The position numbers and the translations under genes were made by a program. Below the pieces are notes generated by a model. The model was not told where the DNA came from. It ran no database searches and saw nothing but the letters and a program-made list of their open reading frames with translations. Positions 29,532 through 38,000 of a DNA stretch of 64,000 nt are shown here, one piece after another; position 1 is the stretch's first letter; every line of letters starts with the position of its first letter. Source of the stretch: Rhizobiales bacterium GAS188 (GTDB lineage Bacteria; Pseudomonadota; Alphaproteobacteria; Rhizobiales; Beijerinckiaceae); NCBI GenBank assembly GCA_900104855.1, contig FNSS01000001.1, positions 1,116,001-1,180,000 on the forward strand, read 5' to 3'.

Positions 29532-30389
29532 CTACCCGCCCCGATCGAGGGCACTTTCGTGCCAGCGCCGCAGCAGCAGATGCGAGAGCAGCGCCAGGAT
29601 GGCGTAGATCACGATGCCGGTGAAGGAGATCAGCAGCAGCGCCGCGAACATGCGCGGGATGTTGAGCCGGTATCCCGATTCGACGATGCGGTAGGCGAGG
29701 CCCGAGCCCTGGCCGGCCGACCCCGCCGCGATCTCGGCCACCACCGCGCCGATCAGGGCCAGCCCGCCGCCGATGCGCAGGCCGCCGAGAAAATAGGGCA
29801 GCGCCGAGGGCGCGCGCAGCAGCATGAGCTCGCGCCAGCGCCCCGCGCCGTAGAGCTTGAAGAGATTGCGCAGATTGGGGTCGGTCGAGGCGAGGCCCAG
29901 CGTGGTGTTCGACAGGATCGGGAAGAAGGCGACGATGAAGGCGCAGACCAGCATCGCGGTCCCCGAATCGAGATAGACGAGCAGCAGCGGCGCCACCGAG
30001 ACGATCGGCGTGACCTGCAAGATCACGGCGAACGGATAGAGCGAGCGCTCGATCAGGCGCGACTGCGCGAAGATCACGCCCAGCAGCACCCCGCCCAGCG
30101 TCGCGAGCACGAGCGCGATCGCCGTGGTGCGCAAGGTGACGAGCAGCGAAGCCGACAGCGTGCCCCAATCCTTGATCAGCGTGGCGATGACGGCGCTCGG
30201 CGCCGGCAGGATATAGGGCGCGATATTGTTGGCCTGGACGACGAACTCCCACAGCCCGACCGCGACGGCGAAGACCGCGACCGGCGCGATGAAGCCCGCA
30301 AGCTGCGCCGGCTCGAAGCGGCGCCGCGGCTCGGCTGCGGCCTCGGCCGCGTCGTCGGGCGCCGTGATGATCGGAATTTCGAGGCTCAC
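29532..30389 (-). CDS. ABC transporter permease, NitT/TauT type
   Basis: Inner-membrane component of 285 residues with about six hydrophobic segments (for example FIAPVAVFAVAVGLWEFVV and LVTLRTTAIALVLATLGGVLLGVIFA). The EAA-like loop LFKLYGAGRWRELMLLRAPSALPYFLGGLRIG is the contact site for the ATPase. It belongs to the SsuC/TauC-like family. It overlaps the ATPase gene by 4 bp (ATGA) and is the last gene of the three-gene operon. The substrate is defined by the binding protein, which is of the NMT1/THI5-like group. Confidence 0.93.
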   Translation of the reverse strand: MSLEIPIITAPDDAAEAAAEPRRRFEPAQLAGFIAPVAVFAVAVGLWEFVVQANNIAPYILPAPSAVIATLIKDWGTLSASLLVTLRTTAIALVLATLGGVLLGVIFAQSRLIERSLYPFAVILQVTPIVSVAPLLLVYLDSGTAMLVCAFIVAFFPILSNTTLGLASTDPNLRNLFKLYGAGRWRELMLLRAPSALPYFLGGLRIGGGLALIGAVVAEIAAGSAGQGSGLAYRIVESGYRLNIPRMFAALLLISFTGIVIYAILALLSHLLLRRWHESALDRGG

Positions 30390-31270
30390 AGATGGTCCTT
30401 CGGGTCCATGGCGCCGTGCAAGGCATCGGATGCCTTGCTGCAGGCATCGAGATAGGCCGGCTCGCGCCGGTACTGCTCGGCGCGCGGCAAGGGCGCGTCG
30501 ATGTCGATCTCGGCGATGATGCGCCCCGGCCGCGCCGCCATGACGGCGATGCGCGTCGAGAGATAGGCGCTCTCATAGATCGAATGGGTGACGAAGACGA
30601 CGGTGCAGCCGATCTCCTGCTTCAAGCGCATCAGGTCGTCATTGAGCTTGAAGCGGGTGATCTCGTCGAGCGCCGCGAAGGGCTCGTCCATGAGCAGGAG
30701 GCTCGGGCGCGTGACGAGCGCGCGTGCGATCGAGACGCGCATCTTCATGCCGCCCGAGAGCTCGCGTGGCACCGCCTTCTTGAAATCGGCGAGGCCGACG
30801 AGGGCAAGCGCCTCCTCGATGCGAGGTGCTGCGTCGCGGAAGGACCAGTTCTCGAGCCGCAGCGGCAGGAAGACATTCGATTCGACGCTCGCCCAGGGCA
30901 TCAAGGTCGGGTCCTGGAAAACAAAGCCGATGCTCGGGCGTCCGCGCGGACCTTTGGACCCTTGCGCCCATTCGATGCGGCCGGCGCTGCGCTGCTCGAG
31001 CCCGGCGATCAAGCGCAGCGCCGTGGATTTGCCGCAGCCGGACGGGCCGAGCAGCGACAGGAACTCGCCGGAGCGCACGCTCAGATCGAGCCTGGCCAGC
31101 GCCGTGACGCCGTTCTTGAACTGTTTCGAGACGCCCGCGAGCGTGACGAGGGGGCTACCGGCGGCGAGGCCGGCCGTCTCGCCTTGCTTGCGGCCGGCAG
31201 GCTGATCGCTTCCAGGACTCGTGCTCCCTGGACTCGCGCCGCGTATGTCAGGCTGGGCAAGGCTGCTCAT
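30386..31270 (-). CDS. ABC transporter ATP-binding protein, NitT/TauT type
   Basis: Cytoplasmic ATPase of 294 residues. An N-terminal Ser/Gly-rich extension of about 40 residues precedes LAGVSKQFKNGVTALARLDL. Walker A is GPSGCGKST, the Q-loop is VFQDPTLMPWASV, the signature is ELSGGMKMRVSIARAL, Walker B is LLLMDEPFAALDE, and the H-loop is VFVTHSIYESAYLSTRI. The family couples to SsuC/TauC-like permeases, which matches the downstream gene with a 4-bp overlap. The real start may be inside the extension, since conserved sequence begins only at about residue 43. Confidence 0.93.
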   Translation of the reverse strand: MSSLAQPDIRGASPGSTSPGSDQPAGRKQGETAGLAAGSPLVTLAGVSKQFKNGVTALARLDLSVRSGEFLSLLGPSGCGKSTALRLIAGLEQRSAGRIEWAQGSKGPRGRPSIGFVFQDPTLMPWASVESNVFLPLRLENWSFRDAAPRIEEALALVGLADFKKAVPRELSGGMKMRVSIARALVTRPSLLLMDEPFAALDEITRFKLNDDLMRLKQEIGCTVVFVTHSIYESAYLSTRIAVMAARPGRIIAEIDIDAPLPRAEQYRREPAYLDACSKASDALHGAMDPKDHL

Positions 31271-31346
31271 CGAAGAGAGGCGTCGTTCGAGTTCGTGGCA
31301 GCTGGCGCTGCCGGCCGTGCAAGGTCGATATTCACGTCATCCGCCT

Positions 31347-32420
31347 TCATTTCGGCCTCAACTCCAGACCCACCTTCTTGTTGACGAATTTCAACGTGTA
31401 GGACTTCTTGTAATCGAGCCCTTGCGGCAGCACGCCGGCCTTGGCCATCTGCTCGTAGAAGCTCTTCATGCGCTCATCGGACATGGCGCCGATGCCGCTC
31501 TTCAAGGATTCACCCGAATCGACGATGCCGTATTGCTTGAGCTTGGCTATCGTGAAGGCGATCTGCTCATCCGTCATCTCGGGGTTTTCTTTCTTGATGA
31601 TCTCATTGGCGGCTTTGTTGTCGCCATAGAGATAATTGTACCAGCCGATCGCGGTGGCATCGACGAAGCGCTGCGTCACATCCGGATTCTTCTCGACGAA
31701 ATCGAGCCGACCTTCGATCGTCGTCGAGACCGTGTCGAAGCCGTTATCGGCGAACAGGAAGACGTTCGGCTTGAAGCCGCCGATCTTCTCGACCGCGAAG
31801 GGCTCGGAAGTCGCATAGCCCTGCTGCACCGATTTCTTGTCGGCGATGAAGGGCGCCGGATTGAAGTTGTAAGGGCCGACCTTGTCCTCGGAAAAGCCCC
31901 AGGCCGATTGCAGCCAGCGATAGAAGGAGGTGACGCTCGCCTTGGAGATCAAGATCACATGCGCGTTCTTCAGGCTCTCGAAGGTGTCGAGCCCTTCACC
32001 GGGATGGCTCATCAAAACCTGCGGATCCTTCTGGAACATGCCGGCGACCACGACGGTCGGGATGCCCTCGGCGACGGCGCTCATCGCCTGGATCATGTCC
32101 GAGCCCATGAAGAAATCCATCTTGCCCGACGACATCATCAGGCGGAAATTGTTGTTCGGCCCACCCTGCATGATGGTCACGTCGAGCCCGTATTTCTTGT
32201 AGGTGCCGTCGACCACGGCCTGGTAGAAGCCGCCATGCTCGGCTTCGGCGAGCCAGTTGGTGCCGTAGCTGAGCTTGGTCAGCGCCTGCTGCGCTCCGGC
32301 CGGTGAGGCGAGCGCGGCGAGCGCCAGGCAGGCCGGCGCCAGAAGTGACGGCGCACCAAGCCGCATTGAGGCGCGACGGAACGAGGTTGCGAGGGACGAC
32401 ATCAGGCTGCGCATGGCCAT
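31347..32420 (-). CDS. ABC transporter substrate-binding protein, NMT1/SsuA-like
   Basis: Periplasmic binding protein of 357 residues. A long N-terminus contains a signal peptide (LLAPACLALAALASPAGA before QQALTKLSYGTNW). The mature part has family features: AEHGGFYQAVVDGTYKKYGLDVTIMQGGP, GKMDFFMGSDMIQAMSAVAEG, and GLDTFESLKNAHV. These resemble proteins that bind aromatic or pyrimidine-type compounds, nitrate or sulfonates; the ligand is not determinable by eye. It heads the operon ahead of the ATPase and permease. Its upstream region carries four 16-bp tandem repeats, about 100 bp before the start. Confidence 0.92.
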   Translation of the reverse strand: MAMRSLMSSLATSFRRASMRLGAPSLLAPACLALAALASPAGAQQALTKLSYGTNWLAEAEHGGFYQAVVDGTYKKYGLDVTIMQGGPNNNFRLMMSSGKMDFFMGSDMIQAMSAVAEGIPTVVVAGMFQKDPQVLMSHPGEGLDTFESLKNAHVILISKASVTSFYRWLQSAWGFSEDKVGPYNFNPAPFIADKKSVQQGYATSEPFAVEKIGGFKPNVFLFADNGFDTVSTTIEGRLDFVEKNPDVTQRFVDATAIGWYNYLYGDNKAANEIIKKENPEMTDEQIAFTIAKLKQYGIVDSGESLKSGIGAMSDERMKSFYEQMAKAGVLPQGLDYKKSYTLKFVNKKVGLELRPK

Positions 32421-32519
32421 CTCCGGCTAGGCCGCTGACCGTTGAGGTGCGGCGTTCATTGGACGGGTCGCGGACCGACCCGACAGGGTTATTCAAGCAA
32501 CATTCATGCCTTCCCGGTC

Positions 32520-32583
32520 AAGAGCTTGGCGGGCCAAGAGCTTGGCCGGTCAACAGCTTGGCGGGCCAAGAGCTTGGCGGGCC
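32520..32583. repeat. Four tandem 16-bp units
   Basis: Units 32520-32535, 32536-32551, 32552-32567 and 32568-32583 match AAGAGCTTGGCGGGCC with few changes. The unit junctions form palindromes (GCCAAG AG CTTGGC). The array is in the 5' region of the minus-strand binding-protein gene, just after the stop of the preceding oxidoreductase gene. Confidence 0.9.
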
Positions 32584-32647
32584 GAGACCCTGCGATCACG
32601 GCGAGCGGCCGGGCGAGCCGACGCAAGCCGGCTGCTCCCCAGGGGCC

Positions 32648-33646
32648 TCAGGCGAGCTTGACGAGCTGCTTGCCGAAATTCTCGCCCTTCAACAGGCCGA
32701 TGAAGGCTTTCGGCGCGTTGTCCAGGCCATGCGCGATCGATTCGCGGTATTTGATCTTGCCCGAGGACACCCATTCGGCGAGATCCTTGAGGGCAGGCGG
32801 CCACAGCTCCAATTTGTCGCTGACGATGAAGCCCTGCAGCTTCACGCGGTTGGTGAGGAAGGCGTGGAGGTGGCGCAAGCCCATCGGGTTCGTCTCGTTA
32901 TATTGAGAGATCAGGCCGCAGAGCGGCATGCGGGCGAAGGCGTTGAAGCGCCGCGACACGGCATCGAGCACCTCACCGCCGACATTCTCGAAATAGACGT
33001 CGACGCCCTTCGGGGTCGCCGCCTCGAGACTCTTGACGAAATCGGGGGATTTGTAATCGACGCAGGCATCGAATTTGAGCTCGTCGACGACATAGCGGCA
33101 TTTCTCCGGACCACCCGCGACGCCGACGGCGCGCGCGCCCTTCAGCTTGGCGATCTGGCCGACGACCGAGCCGACAGCTCCCGATGCGGCCGAGACCACC
33201 ACGGTTTCGCCGGGCTTGGGCTCGCCAATGGTGAGGAGGCCTACCCAGGCCGTGACCCCCGGCATGCCGACGACGCCCAGATAGGCCTGCGCCGGCGCAG
33301 CCTTGGTGTCGATCCTGCGGAAGGTCTTGGCCGATGCCGTGCCATATTGCTGCCAGCCCAGGCTGCCGACGACGAAATCGCCGGGTTTCAGGGAGGGATC
33401 GCGCGATTCGAGCACTTCGCCGACCGTGCCGCCCACCATGACCTCGCCGAGCTCGGCCTTGGCGGCGTAGCTCTTGGTGTCGTTCATGCGCCCGCGCATA
33501 TAGGGGTCGAGCGACAGCCAGTGATTGCGCACCAGCACCTGGCCATCGCCAGGCTGCGGGATCGGCGCCTCGTCGATCTGGAAATCGGCCTCCGTGACCC
33601 ACCCCTTCGGCCGGCTCTTGAGCAGCACGCGCTTGTTCATTGCCAT
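32648..33646 (-). CDS. NADP-dependent MDR oxidoreductase (CurA/PTGR-like)
   Basis: Medium-chain dehydrogenase/reductase without zinc, 332 residues, reducing alpha,beta-unsaturated carbonyls with NADPH. Visible features are WLSLDPYMRGRMNDTKSY near the N-terminus, GMPGVTAWVGLLTIGEPKPGETV, the cofactor-binding VVSAASGAVGSVVGQIAKLKG, and GVDVYFENVGGEVLDAV. The ATG at 33646 has a GAGGTGAG site. It lies downstream of ubiG on the same strand but 80 bp away, so it may be transcribed separately. The natural substrate is unknown. Confidence 0.93.
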   Translation of the reverse strand: MAMNKRVLLKSRPKGWVTEADFQIDEAPIPQPGDGQVLVRNHWLSLDPYMRGRMNDTKSYAAKAELGEVMVGGTVGEVLESRDPSLKPGDFVVGSLGWQQYGTASAKTFRRIDTKAAPAQAYLGVVGMPGVTAWVGLLTIGEPKPGETVVVSAASGAVGSVVGQIAKLKGARAVGVAGGPEKCRYVVDELKFDACVDYKSPDFVKSLEAATPKGVDVYFENVGGEVLDAVSRRFNAFARMPLCGLISQYNETNPMGLRHLHAFLTNRVKLQGFIVSDKLELWPPALKDLAEWVSSGKIKYRESIAHGLDNAPKAFIGLLKGENFGKQLVKLA

Positions 33647-33727
33647 TGTCTCACCTCGACACCATCGACATCAGATCTGGGGGCCAAAAGCCGACCTTAA
33701 GGAAGCCGGGTCTTAAGAAAGGCTCCC

Positions 33728-34468
33728 TCAAGCTGCGGCCTTGCGGGCCGCGAGCACGTAATTCACCGCCTTGTCGCGCGATCGCCGCCATTCGAAGCGC
33801 AAGGGATCGAAGACCAGGCCCTTGACGTCCACCGTCTCGAGGCCGGCTCCTTCGACTTCGTCCGCGAGTTCCTCCGGCGTCAGGAACTTGTCCCAGCGAT
33901 GCGTGCCGCGCGGCAGCCATCGCAGCACATATTCGGCCCCGACGATGGCGAGCGCGAAGGAGCGCAATGTCCGGTTCAAGGTCGACATCAGCAACAGGCC
34001 GCCAGGCTTCAGCACGCGCTCGCAGGCGCCGATGAAAGCCTGCACGTCCGCCACATGCTCGACGACCTCCATGGCGAACACGATATCGAAGCTGCCGCCT
34101 GCCTCGGCCACCTTCTCGACTGTCTCGACCCGATAATCGATCGACAGCCCGGCGCCCTCGGCATGGCGGCGCGCGACGCCGATATTCTCGGCCGCCGGAT
34201 CGATGCCGGTGACGCGCGCGCCCAAGCGCGCCAGCGGCTCCGAAAGCAGGCCGCCGCCGCAACCGATATCGATGGCGCTCAGCCCCGCGAAAGCGCGGAC
34301 CTCGCGCGCATCGCGCCCGAAATGCGCGACGACCTGGTCGCGGATCCAGGACAGCCGCGCCGGATTCATGGCATGCAGCGCCCGCATCGGGCCCTCCGGC
34401 TCCCACCATGTCGAGGCCAGGCGCTCGAAGCGCGCGATCTCGGCGGGGTCGATGGTGGAGGCCTGCAT
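33728..34468 (-). CDS. ubiG: Ubiquinone biosynthesis O-methyltransferase
   Basis: SAM-dependent enzyme that carries out both O-methylations in ubiquinone synthesis. From the ATG at 34468, which has an AAGGGG site, the product has 246 residues starting MQASTIDPAEIARFERLASTWW. SAM motif I is AIDIGCGGGLLSEPLARLG, and later signatures are IVFAMEVVEHVADVQAF and GTHRWDKFLTPEELADEV. In Hyphomicrobiales ubiG normally lies divergent from and next to lysC; here 7.6 kb of accessory genes lie between them. Confidence 0.96.
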   Translation of the reverse strand: MQASTIDPAEIARFERLASTWWEPEGPMRALHAMNPARLSWIRDQVVAHFGRDAREVRAFAGLSAIDIGCGGGLLSEPLARLGARVTGIDPAAENIGVARRHAEGAGLSIDYRVETVEKVAEAGGSFDIVFAMEVVEHVADVQAFIGACERVLKPGGLLLMSTLNRTLRSFALAIVGAEYVLRWLPRGTHRWDKFLTPEELADEVEGAGLETVDVKGLVFDPLRFEWRRSRDKAVNYVLAARKAAA

Positions 34469-34567
34469 GCGCCCCTTGTAGCCGCGTCCCGGCCCGATCG
34501 CAAAGGCGCTGAGCCGCATCGCAGATCAGCGCCACGCTTGGTGCCCCGGCCCTGGCTCGCCCTCGCC

Positions 34568-35083
34568 TCAGCCCTGCGCTTTTTCGGCCTCGAGCATCTC
34601 GGTCGCCCGCTCGGTCAGGCGGTCGATGAGCCCGAAGAGGCTGCTCAGCTCGTCCCGGCTCAACCCCGACAGCAGATGGTCGTTGCGCTCGAATCCGGCC
34701 GCGCTCATGGTCTCGTGCGCCTTGAGCCCCTTGGCGGTCAGCGCCACCAGCACCTCGCGATTATCCTGTGCGTTGACGCTGCGCGAAACGAGCTTGCGCG
34801 AAACGAGTCCGGAGAGAGCCCGGCTGATCTGCCCCTTGTCGACGCCCATGAGCTCGGCGATGCGCGCCACGCTCATCGGCGCGCGCCGGCCGAGCGAGGC
34901 GATGAGGCCGAACTCGGTCGAGGACAATCCGAGCAGGCGGCGATAACGCAGGATGGCCCCGCGCCGCAGCAGATTGGCGAGCACCATCAGACGCGAGCTC
35001 GCGAACCCGGTCACCGGCGCGAGCTCGTCTTGCCCGTCCGCAACGGTCTCGCGAGCGACCGCCTGCTTCAGCTTCGAACCCAT
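34568..35083 (-). CDS. MarR family transcriptional regulator
   Basis: Dimeric winged-helix repressor of 171 residues from the ATG at 35083. The DNA-binding core is GLSSTEFGLIASLGRRAPMSVARIAELMGVDKGQISRALSGLVSRKLVSRSVNAQDNREVLVALTAKG, with the flanking dimer helices. It is divergent from the Rieske oxygenase gene with about 210 bp between them, so it probably controls that gene and the MFS gene behind it in response to an aromatic or similar ligand. Earlier in-frame starts up to 35152 are less likely. Confidence 0.9.
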   Translation of the reverse strand: MGSKLKQAVARETVADGQDELAPVTGFASSRLMVLANLLRRGAILRYRRLLGLSSTEFGLIASLGRRAPMSVARIAELMGVDKGQISRALSGLVSRKLVSRSVNAQDNREVLVALTAKGLKAHETMSAAGFERNDHLLSGLSRDELSSLFGLIDRLTERATEMLEAEKAQG

Positions 35084-35223
35084 TCCCTGCGGCTCCCGCC
35101 CCTTCCGACACATGTGCCGGCGTTCTGCGTCAACATATGCCGCGCGACGCATCGGACGGGCAAGAGGTCGCGTTCAATGTGGCACCGTTCCATGCCAGGC
35201 TTGGCCGAGCAACCGAGAATCGT

Positions 35224-35234
35224 TGACACTGTCA
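35224..35234. promoter_or_regulatory. Palindrome in the MarR / Rieske divergent promoter region
   Basis: TGACA C TGTCA is a perfect 11-bp palindrome, about 60 bp before the Rieske start. It shares the TGACA...TGTCA half-sites seen twice near the other MarR gene at 62869-62914, although with a shorter spacer. Confidence 0.35.
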
Positions 35235-35293
35235 TCGATCTACAATCAACTCGCCGCATGGGAGCCGCGAGAGCTCCGGCAGGGAGGAGCAAG

Positions 35294-36484
35294 ATGAGCA
35301 TCGCGCCAGGCGATCAGCCGAGTGGAACCGCTTATGGCCTGAAGCCGCCGAGCCACAAGGCCGAGCTGACCGAGGTCTCGCGCGGCACGCCGATGGGCGA
35401 GCTCTTGCGCCGCTATTGGCACCCGGTCGGCCTCACGGGCGATGCGGGAGACATGCCGCGCAAGGTGCGGGCGCTCGGAGAGGACCTGATCTTGTTCCGC
35501 GACCGGCAAGGCCGGGCCGGCCTCCTGCATGCGCGCTGCTGCCATCGCGGCACGACGCTCTATTACGGCAAGGTCGAGGAGAACGGCCTCAGATGCTGCT
35601 ATCATGGCTGGCTGTTCGACGCCGAAGGCCATTGCCTGGAGCAGCCCTGCGAGCCGCAAGGCGGCCTGTTCAAGGACAAGGTGCGCCAGCCCTGGTATCC
35701 GGTCGAGGAGCGCTATGGCCTCGTCTTCGCGTATATGGGGCCGCCCGGGAAGAAGCCCGTCCTGCCGCGCTATGACTGCCTCGAGACCATGGATGAGGGC
35801 GAGTTCGTCGAGGCCGACGACACGTCGCTCGGCGGCGGCGGCCCGGCCATCATCCCCTGCAACTGGCTGCAGCATTACGAGAACGTGGTCGATCCCTTCC
35901 ACGTGCCGGTGCTGCACGGCTCGTTCAGCGGCCCGCAATTCACCACCATGATGGCCTCGATGCCGCAGGTGAGCTTCGAGATGTCGCCGCGCGGCGTGCT
36001 GGTGCGCTCGACTCGCAAGCAGGAGGACGGCAAGCTGTTCGCGCGGGTCACCGAAGCCGCCTTGCCGACATTGCGCGTCGTGCCCAATCCGCGCGTCGCC
36101 GAGTTCGCCCGCGTCGAATCGATCGGCTGGGTCCTGCCGATCGACGACACCTCGTTTCGCATCTACGTCGCCGGACGGGTGAAGCAGAAAGGCGATATCG
36201 GCCGCATGCGCTCGAAGTTCAACGGCAAGTTCTGGTGGGACATGACCGAAGAGGAGCACCAGAGATTTCCCGGCGATTACGAGGCGCAAGTGGGCCAGGG
36301 CCCGATCACGCTGCATTCGGAAGAGCATTTCGGGCAGAGCGACCGCGGCATCTTGATGGTCAGGCGCATGCTGCAGGCGGAGCTTGAAGCTGTCGCTTCC
36401 GGACGCGACCCGATCGGCGTCAGCTTCGACGCCAAGGCACCGAGCGTGGTGTTCGAGGCGGGCAATTTCATGCACGACGCCTGA
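35294..36484 (+). CDS. Rieske non-heme iron oxygenase, catalytic subunit
   Basis: Aromatic-ring hydroxylating or O-demethylating oxygenase alpha subunit, 396 residues. The Rieske 2Fe-2S site is Cys82-X-His84 and Cys101-X2-His104 in RCCHRG ... CCYHGW. The mononuclear iron site is the 191-208 stretch with Asp200, His203 and His208 in DPFHVPVLH. The ATG at 35294 has a strong GGGAGGAG site; longer readings to the left are open only by chance. It is closest in layout to the phthalate dioxygenase/vanillate demethylase-like single-component oxygenases. No reductase is encoded beside it, so electrons must come from a ferredoxin/reductase elsewhere. Its partner is the MFS gene 30 bp downstream. Confidence 0.93.
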   Translation: MSIAPGDQPSGTAYGLKPPSHKAELTEVSRGTPMGELLRRYWHPVGLTGDAGDMPRKVRALGEDLILFRDRQGRAGLLHARCCHRGTTLYYGKVEENGLRCCYHGWLFDAEGHCLEQPCEPQGGLFKDKVRQPWYPVEERYGLVFAYMGPPGKKPVLPRYDCLETMDEGEFVEADDTSLGGGGPAIIPCNWLQHYENVVDPFHVPVLHGSFSGPQFTTMMASMPQVSFEMSPRGVLVRSTRKQEDGKLFARVTEAALPTLRVVPNPRVAEFARVESIGWVLPIDDTSFRIYVAGRVKQKGDIGRMRSKFNGKFWWDMTEEEHQRFPGDYEAQVGQGPITLHSEEHFGQSDRGILMVRRMLQAELEAVASGRDPIGVSFDAKAPSVVFEAGNFMHDA

Positions 36485-36514
36485 CGGACGCACAGATCAA
36501 TCGGGGAGGATGCC

Positions 36515-37819
36515 ATGGTCGAGGTCGCGCCGCCGCTTGTCGTGCCGGGCCGGGAAGGCGTCGCCACGGGCTCGCGGCGCTATTACGTGCTCCTGCTTCT
36601 CACCGCCATCTACGCGCTCAATTTCCTCGACCGCACGATCTTCAATGTGCTCATCGATCCCATCAAGACCGAGTTCGGGCTCAGCGACACGGTGATGGGG
36701 CTCTTGGCGGGCTTCGGCTTCGTGCTGTTCTACTCGATCCTCGGGCTGCCGATCGCCCGCTTCGCCGACCGGCTGAACCGGCGCAACATCATCGCGGCGG
36801 CCTTCGCCTTCTGGAGCGCCATGACGGCGTGCTGCGGCCTGGCGCAGGGCGTCGCTTCACTGGCGTTCGCCCGCATCGGCGTCGGTATCGGCGAATCGGC
36901 CGGAACCCCCGCATCGCAATCCCTGATCGCCGATCTATTCGACAAGCAGGAGCGGCCGCGCGCCTTGGGGATCTATGCGATCGGCACTTATCTCGGCGTG
37001 TTCCTGGGCTATTTCATGGGCGGCTTCGTCAACCACTATTATGGCTGGCGAGTGGCCTTCATGGCGGCCGGCCTGCCGGGGATCGCCATCGCGCTCATCC
37101 TGTGGCTGACGGTGGCCGAGCCGCGCCGTGGCGCGAAGGACGACAGCACGAAAGGCGCCGCGCCCGAGGCACTCGGAGCGACCTTGCGCTTCCTCGCCTC
37201 GCAGACGAGCTTCGTGCTGCTGCTCATCGGCTTTTGCCTGACGAGCTATCTCAACTACGCGACCGCGGCCTGGATCCCGCCATTCCTGGCGCGCGTGCAC
37301 CACCTGTCGAGCGCCGAGGTCGGCACCTATGCGGGGACCTTCAAGGGTCTTGCCGGCATGGCCGGCACTCTGGTGGGCGGCCTCGTGGTCGCGCGCATCA
37401 GCCGCAGCGACGACCGCTGGAAGCTCTGGGCACCGGCCCTCATGTCCGGCCTTGCGGCCCCGGTCTTCGCGCTCTGCATGCTCACCCCGAGCTTCACCGT
37501 GATGATCGCTGCGCTGTCGCTGACCTCCTTCATGGTCGGCTTCCATCTCGGCCCGATCTTCGCCATCGCCCAGACGGTCGCAAGGCCCAGCATGCGGGCG
37601 CTGGCCACCGCCATCATCCTGTTGACCGCGACCTGCTTCGGCCAGGGCGTAGGCCCTCTGGCGGTCGGGATGATCAATGACGCGCTGAAAACCGCCTATG
37701 GGGCGGAGGCGGTGCGCTATTCGCTTCTGTCCGCCTCCGCAGCGACGCTCGCCGGGGCGCTCATATTCGTGGTCGCGGCGCGCTGGATCAGAGCCGATAT
37801 CCGGCGCGCCGAGTCGTAG
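36515..37819 (+). CDS. MFS transporter, spinster-like
   Basis: Inner-membrane transporter of 434 residues with 12 predicted helices. The first segments read VLLLLTAIYALNFLDRTIFNVLIDPIKTEFGLSD, and the MFS loop 2-3 motif is GLPIARFADRLNRRN. The ATG at 36515 has the site GGGGAGGA. It follows the Rieske oxygenase by 30 bp and is likely co-transcribed. The natural role would be import of the oxygenase substrate or export of its product. Confidence 0.92.
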   Translation: MVEVAPPLVVPGREGVATGSRRYYVLLLLTAIYALNFLDRTIFNVLIDPIKTEFGLSDTVMGLLAGFGFVLFYSILGLPIARFADRLNRRNIIAAAFAFWSAMTACCGLAQGVASLAFARIGVGIGESAGTPASQSLIADLFDKQERPRALGIYAIGTYLGVFLGYFMGGFVNHYYGWRVAFMAAGLPGIAIALILWLTVAEPRRGAKDDSTKGAAPEALGATLRFLASQTSFVLLLIGFCLTSYLNYATAAWIPPFLARVHHLSSAEVGTYAGTFKGLAGMAGTLVGGLVVARISRSDDRWKLWAPALMSGLAAPVFALCMLTPSFTVMIAALSLTSFMVGFHLGPIFAIAQTVARPSMRALATAIILLTATCFGQGVGPLAVGMINDALKTAYGAEAVRYSLLSASAATLAGALIFVVAARWIRADIRRAES

Positions 37820-37828
37820 CACTGGCGC

Positions 37829-37995
37829 GGCTCCTTCTCCCCGCCGCTTTGCGGGGAGAAGGCGGGGGATGAGGGGCCAAGTGAGCGTCAAGAATCTGGT
37901 GAGTATGAGCCAGCGCTGCGGCCAATCCCCCAGCCCCTCACCCGCTCCCTCGCTGCGCTCGGGATCGACCTCTCCCCGCAAGCGGGGCGAGGTGA
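37829..37995. repeat. Palindromic repeats between convergent genes
   Basis: Two stem-loops of related sequence, CTTCTCCCCGC ... GCGGGGAGAAG at the left and CCTCTCCCCGCAAGCGGGGCGAGG at the right, enclose GGGGGATGAGGGGC and GCCCCTCACCC. The element fills the gap between the MFS stop (plus) and the sugar-binding-protein stop (minus) and could end both transcripts. Confidence 0.75.
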
Positions 37996-38000
37996 AGGCA

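Noticed and set aside
29248-30576. Open frame of 442 codons on the minus strand
   Set aside because: It is a different frame over the ABC permease; the permease frame has the family motifs.
32421-32519. Riboswitch upstream of the NMT1/THI5-like binding protein
   Set aside because: No thiamine-pyrophosphate riboswitch core was recognised in the 5' region.
33899-35293. N-terminal extension of the Rieske oxygenase frame by 465 codons
   Set aside because: It overlaps ubiG and MarR on the other strand and has no homology; the ATG at 35294 has a strong ribosome site and fits the family length.
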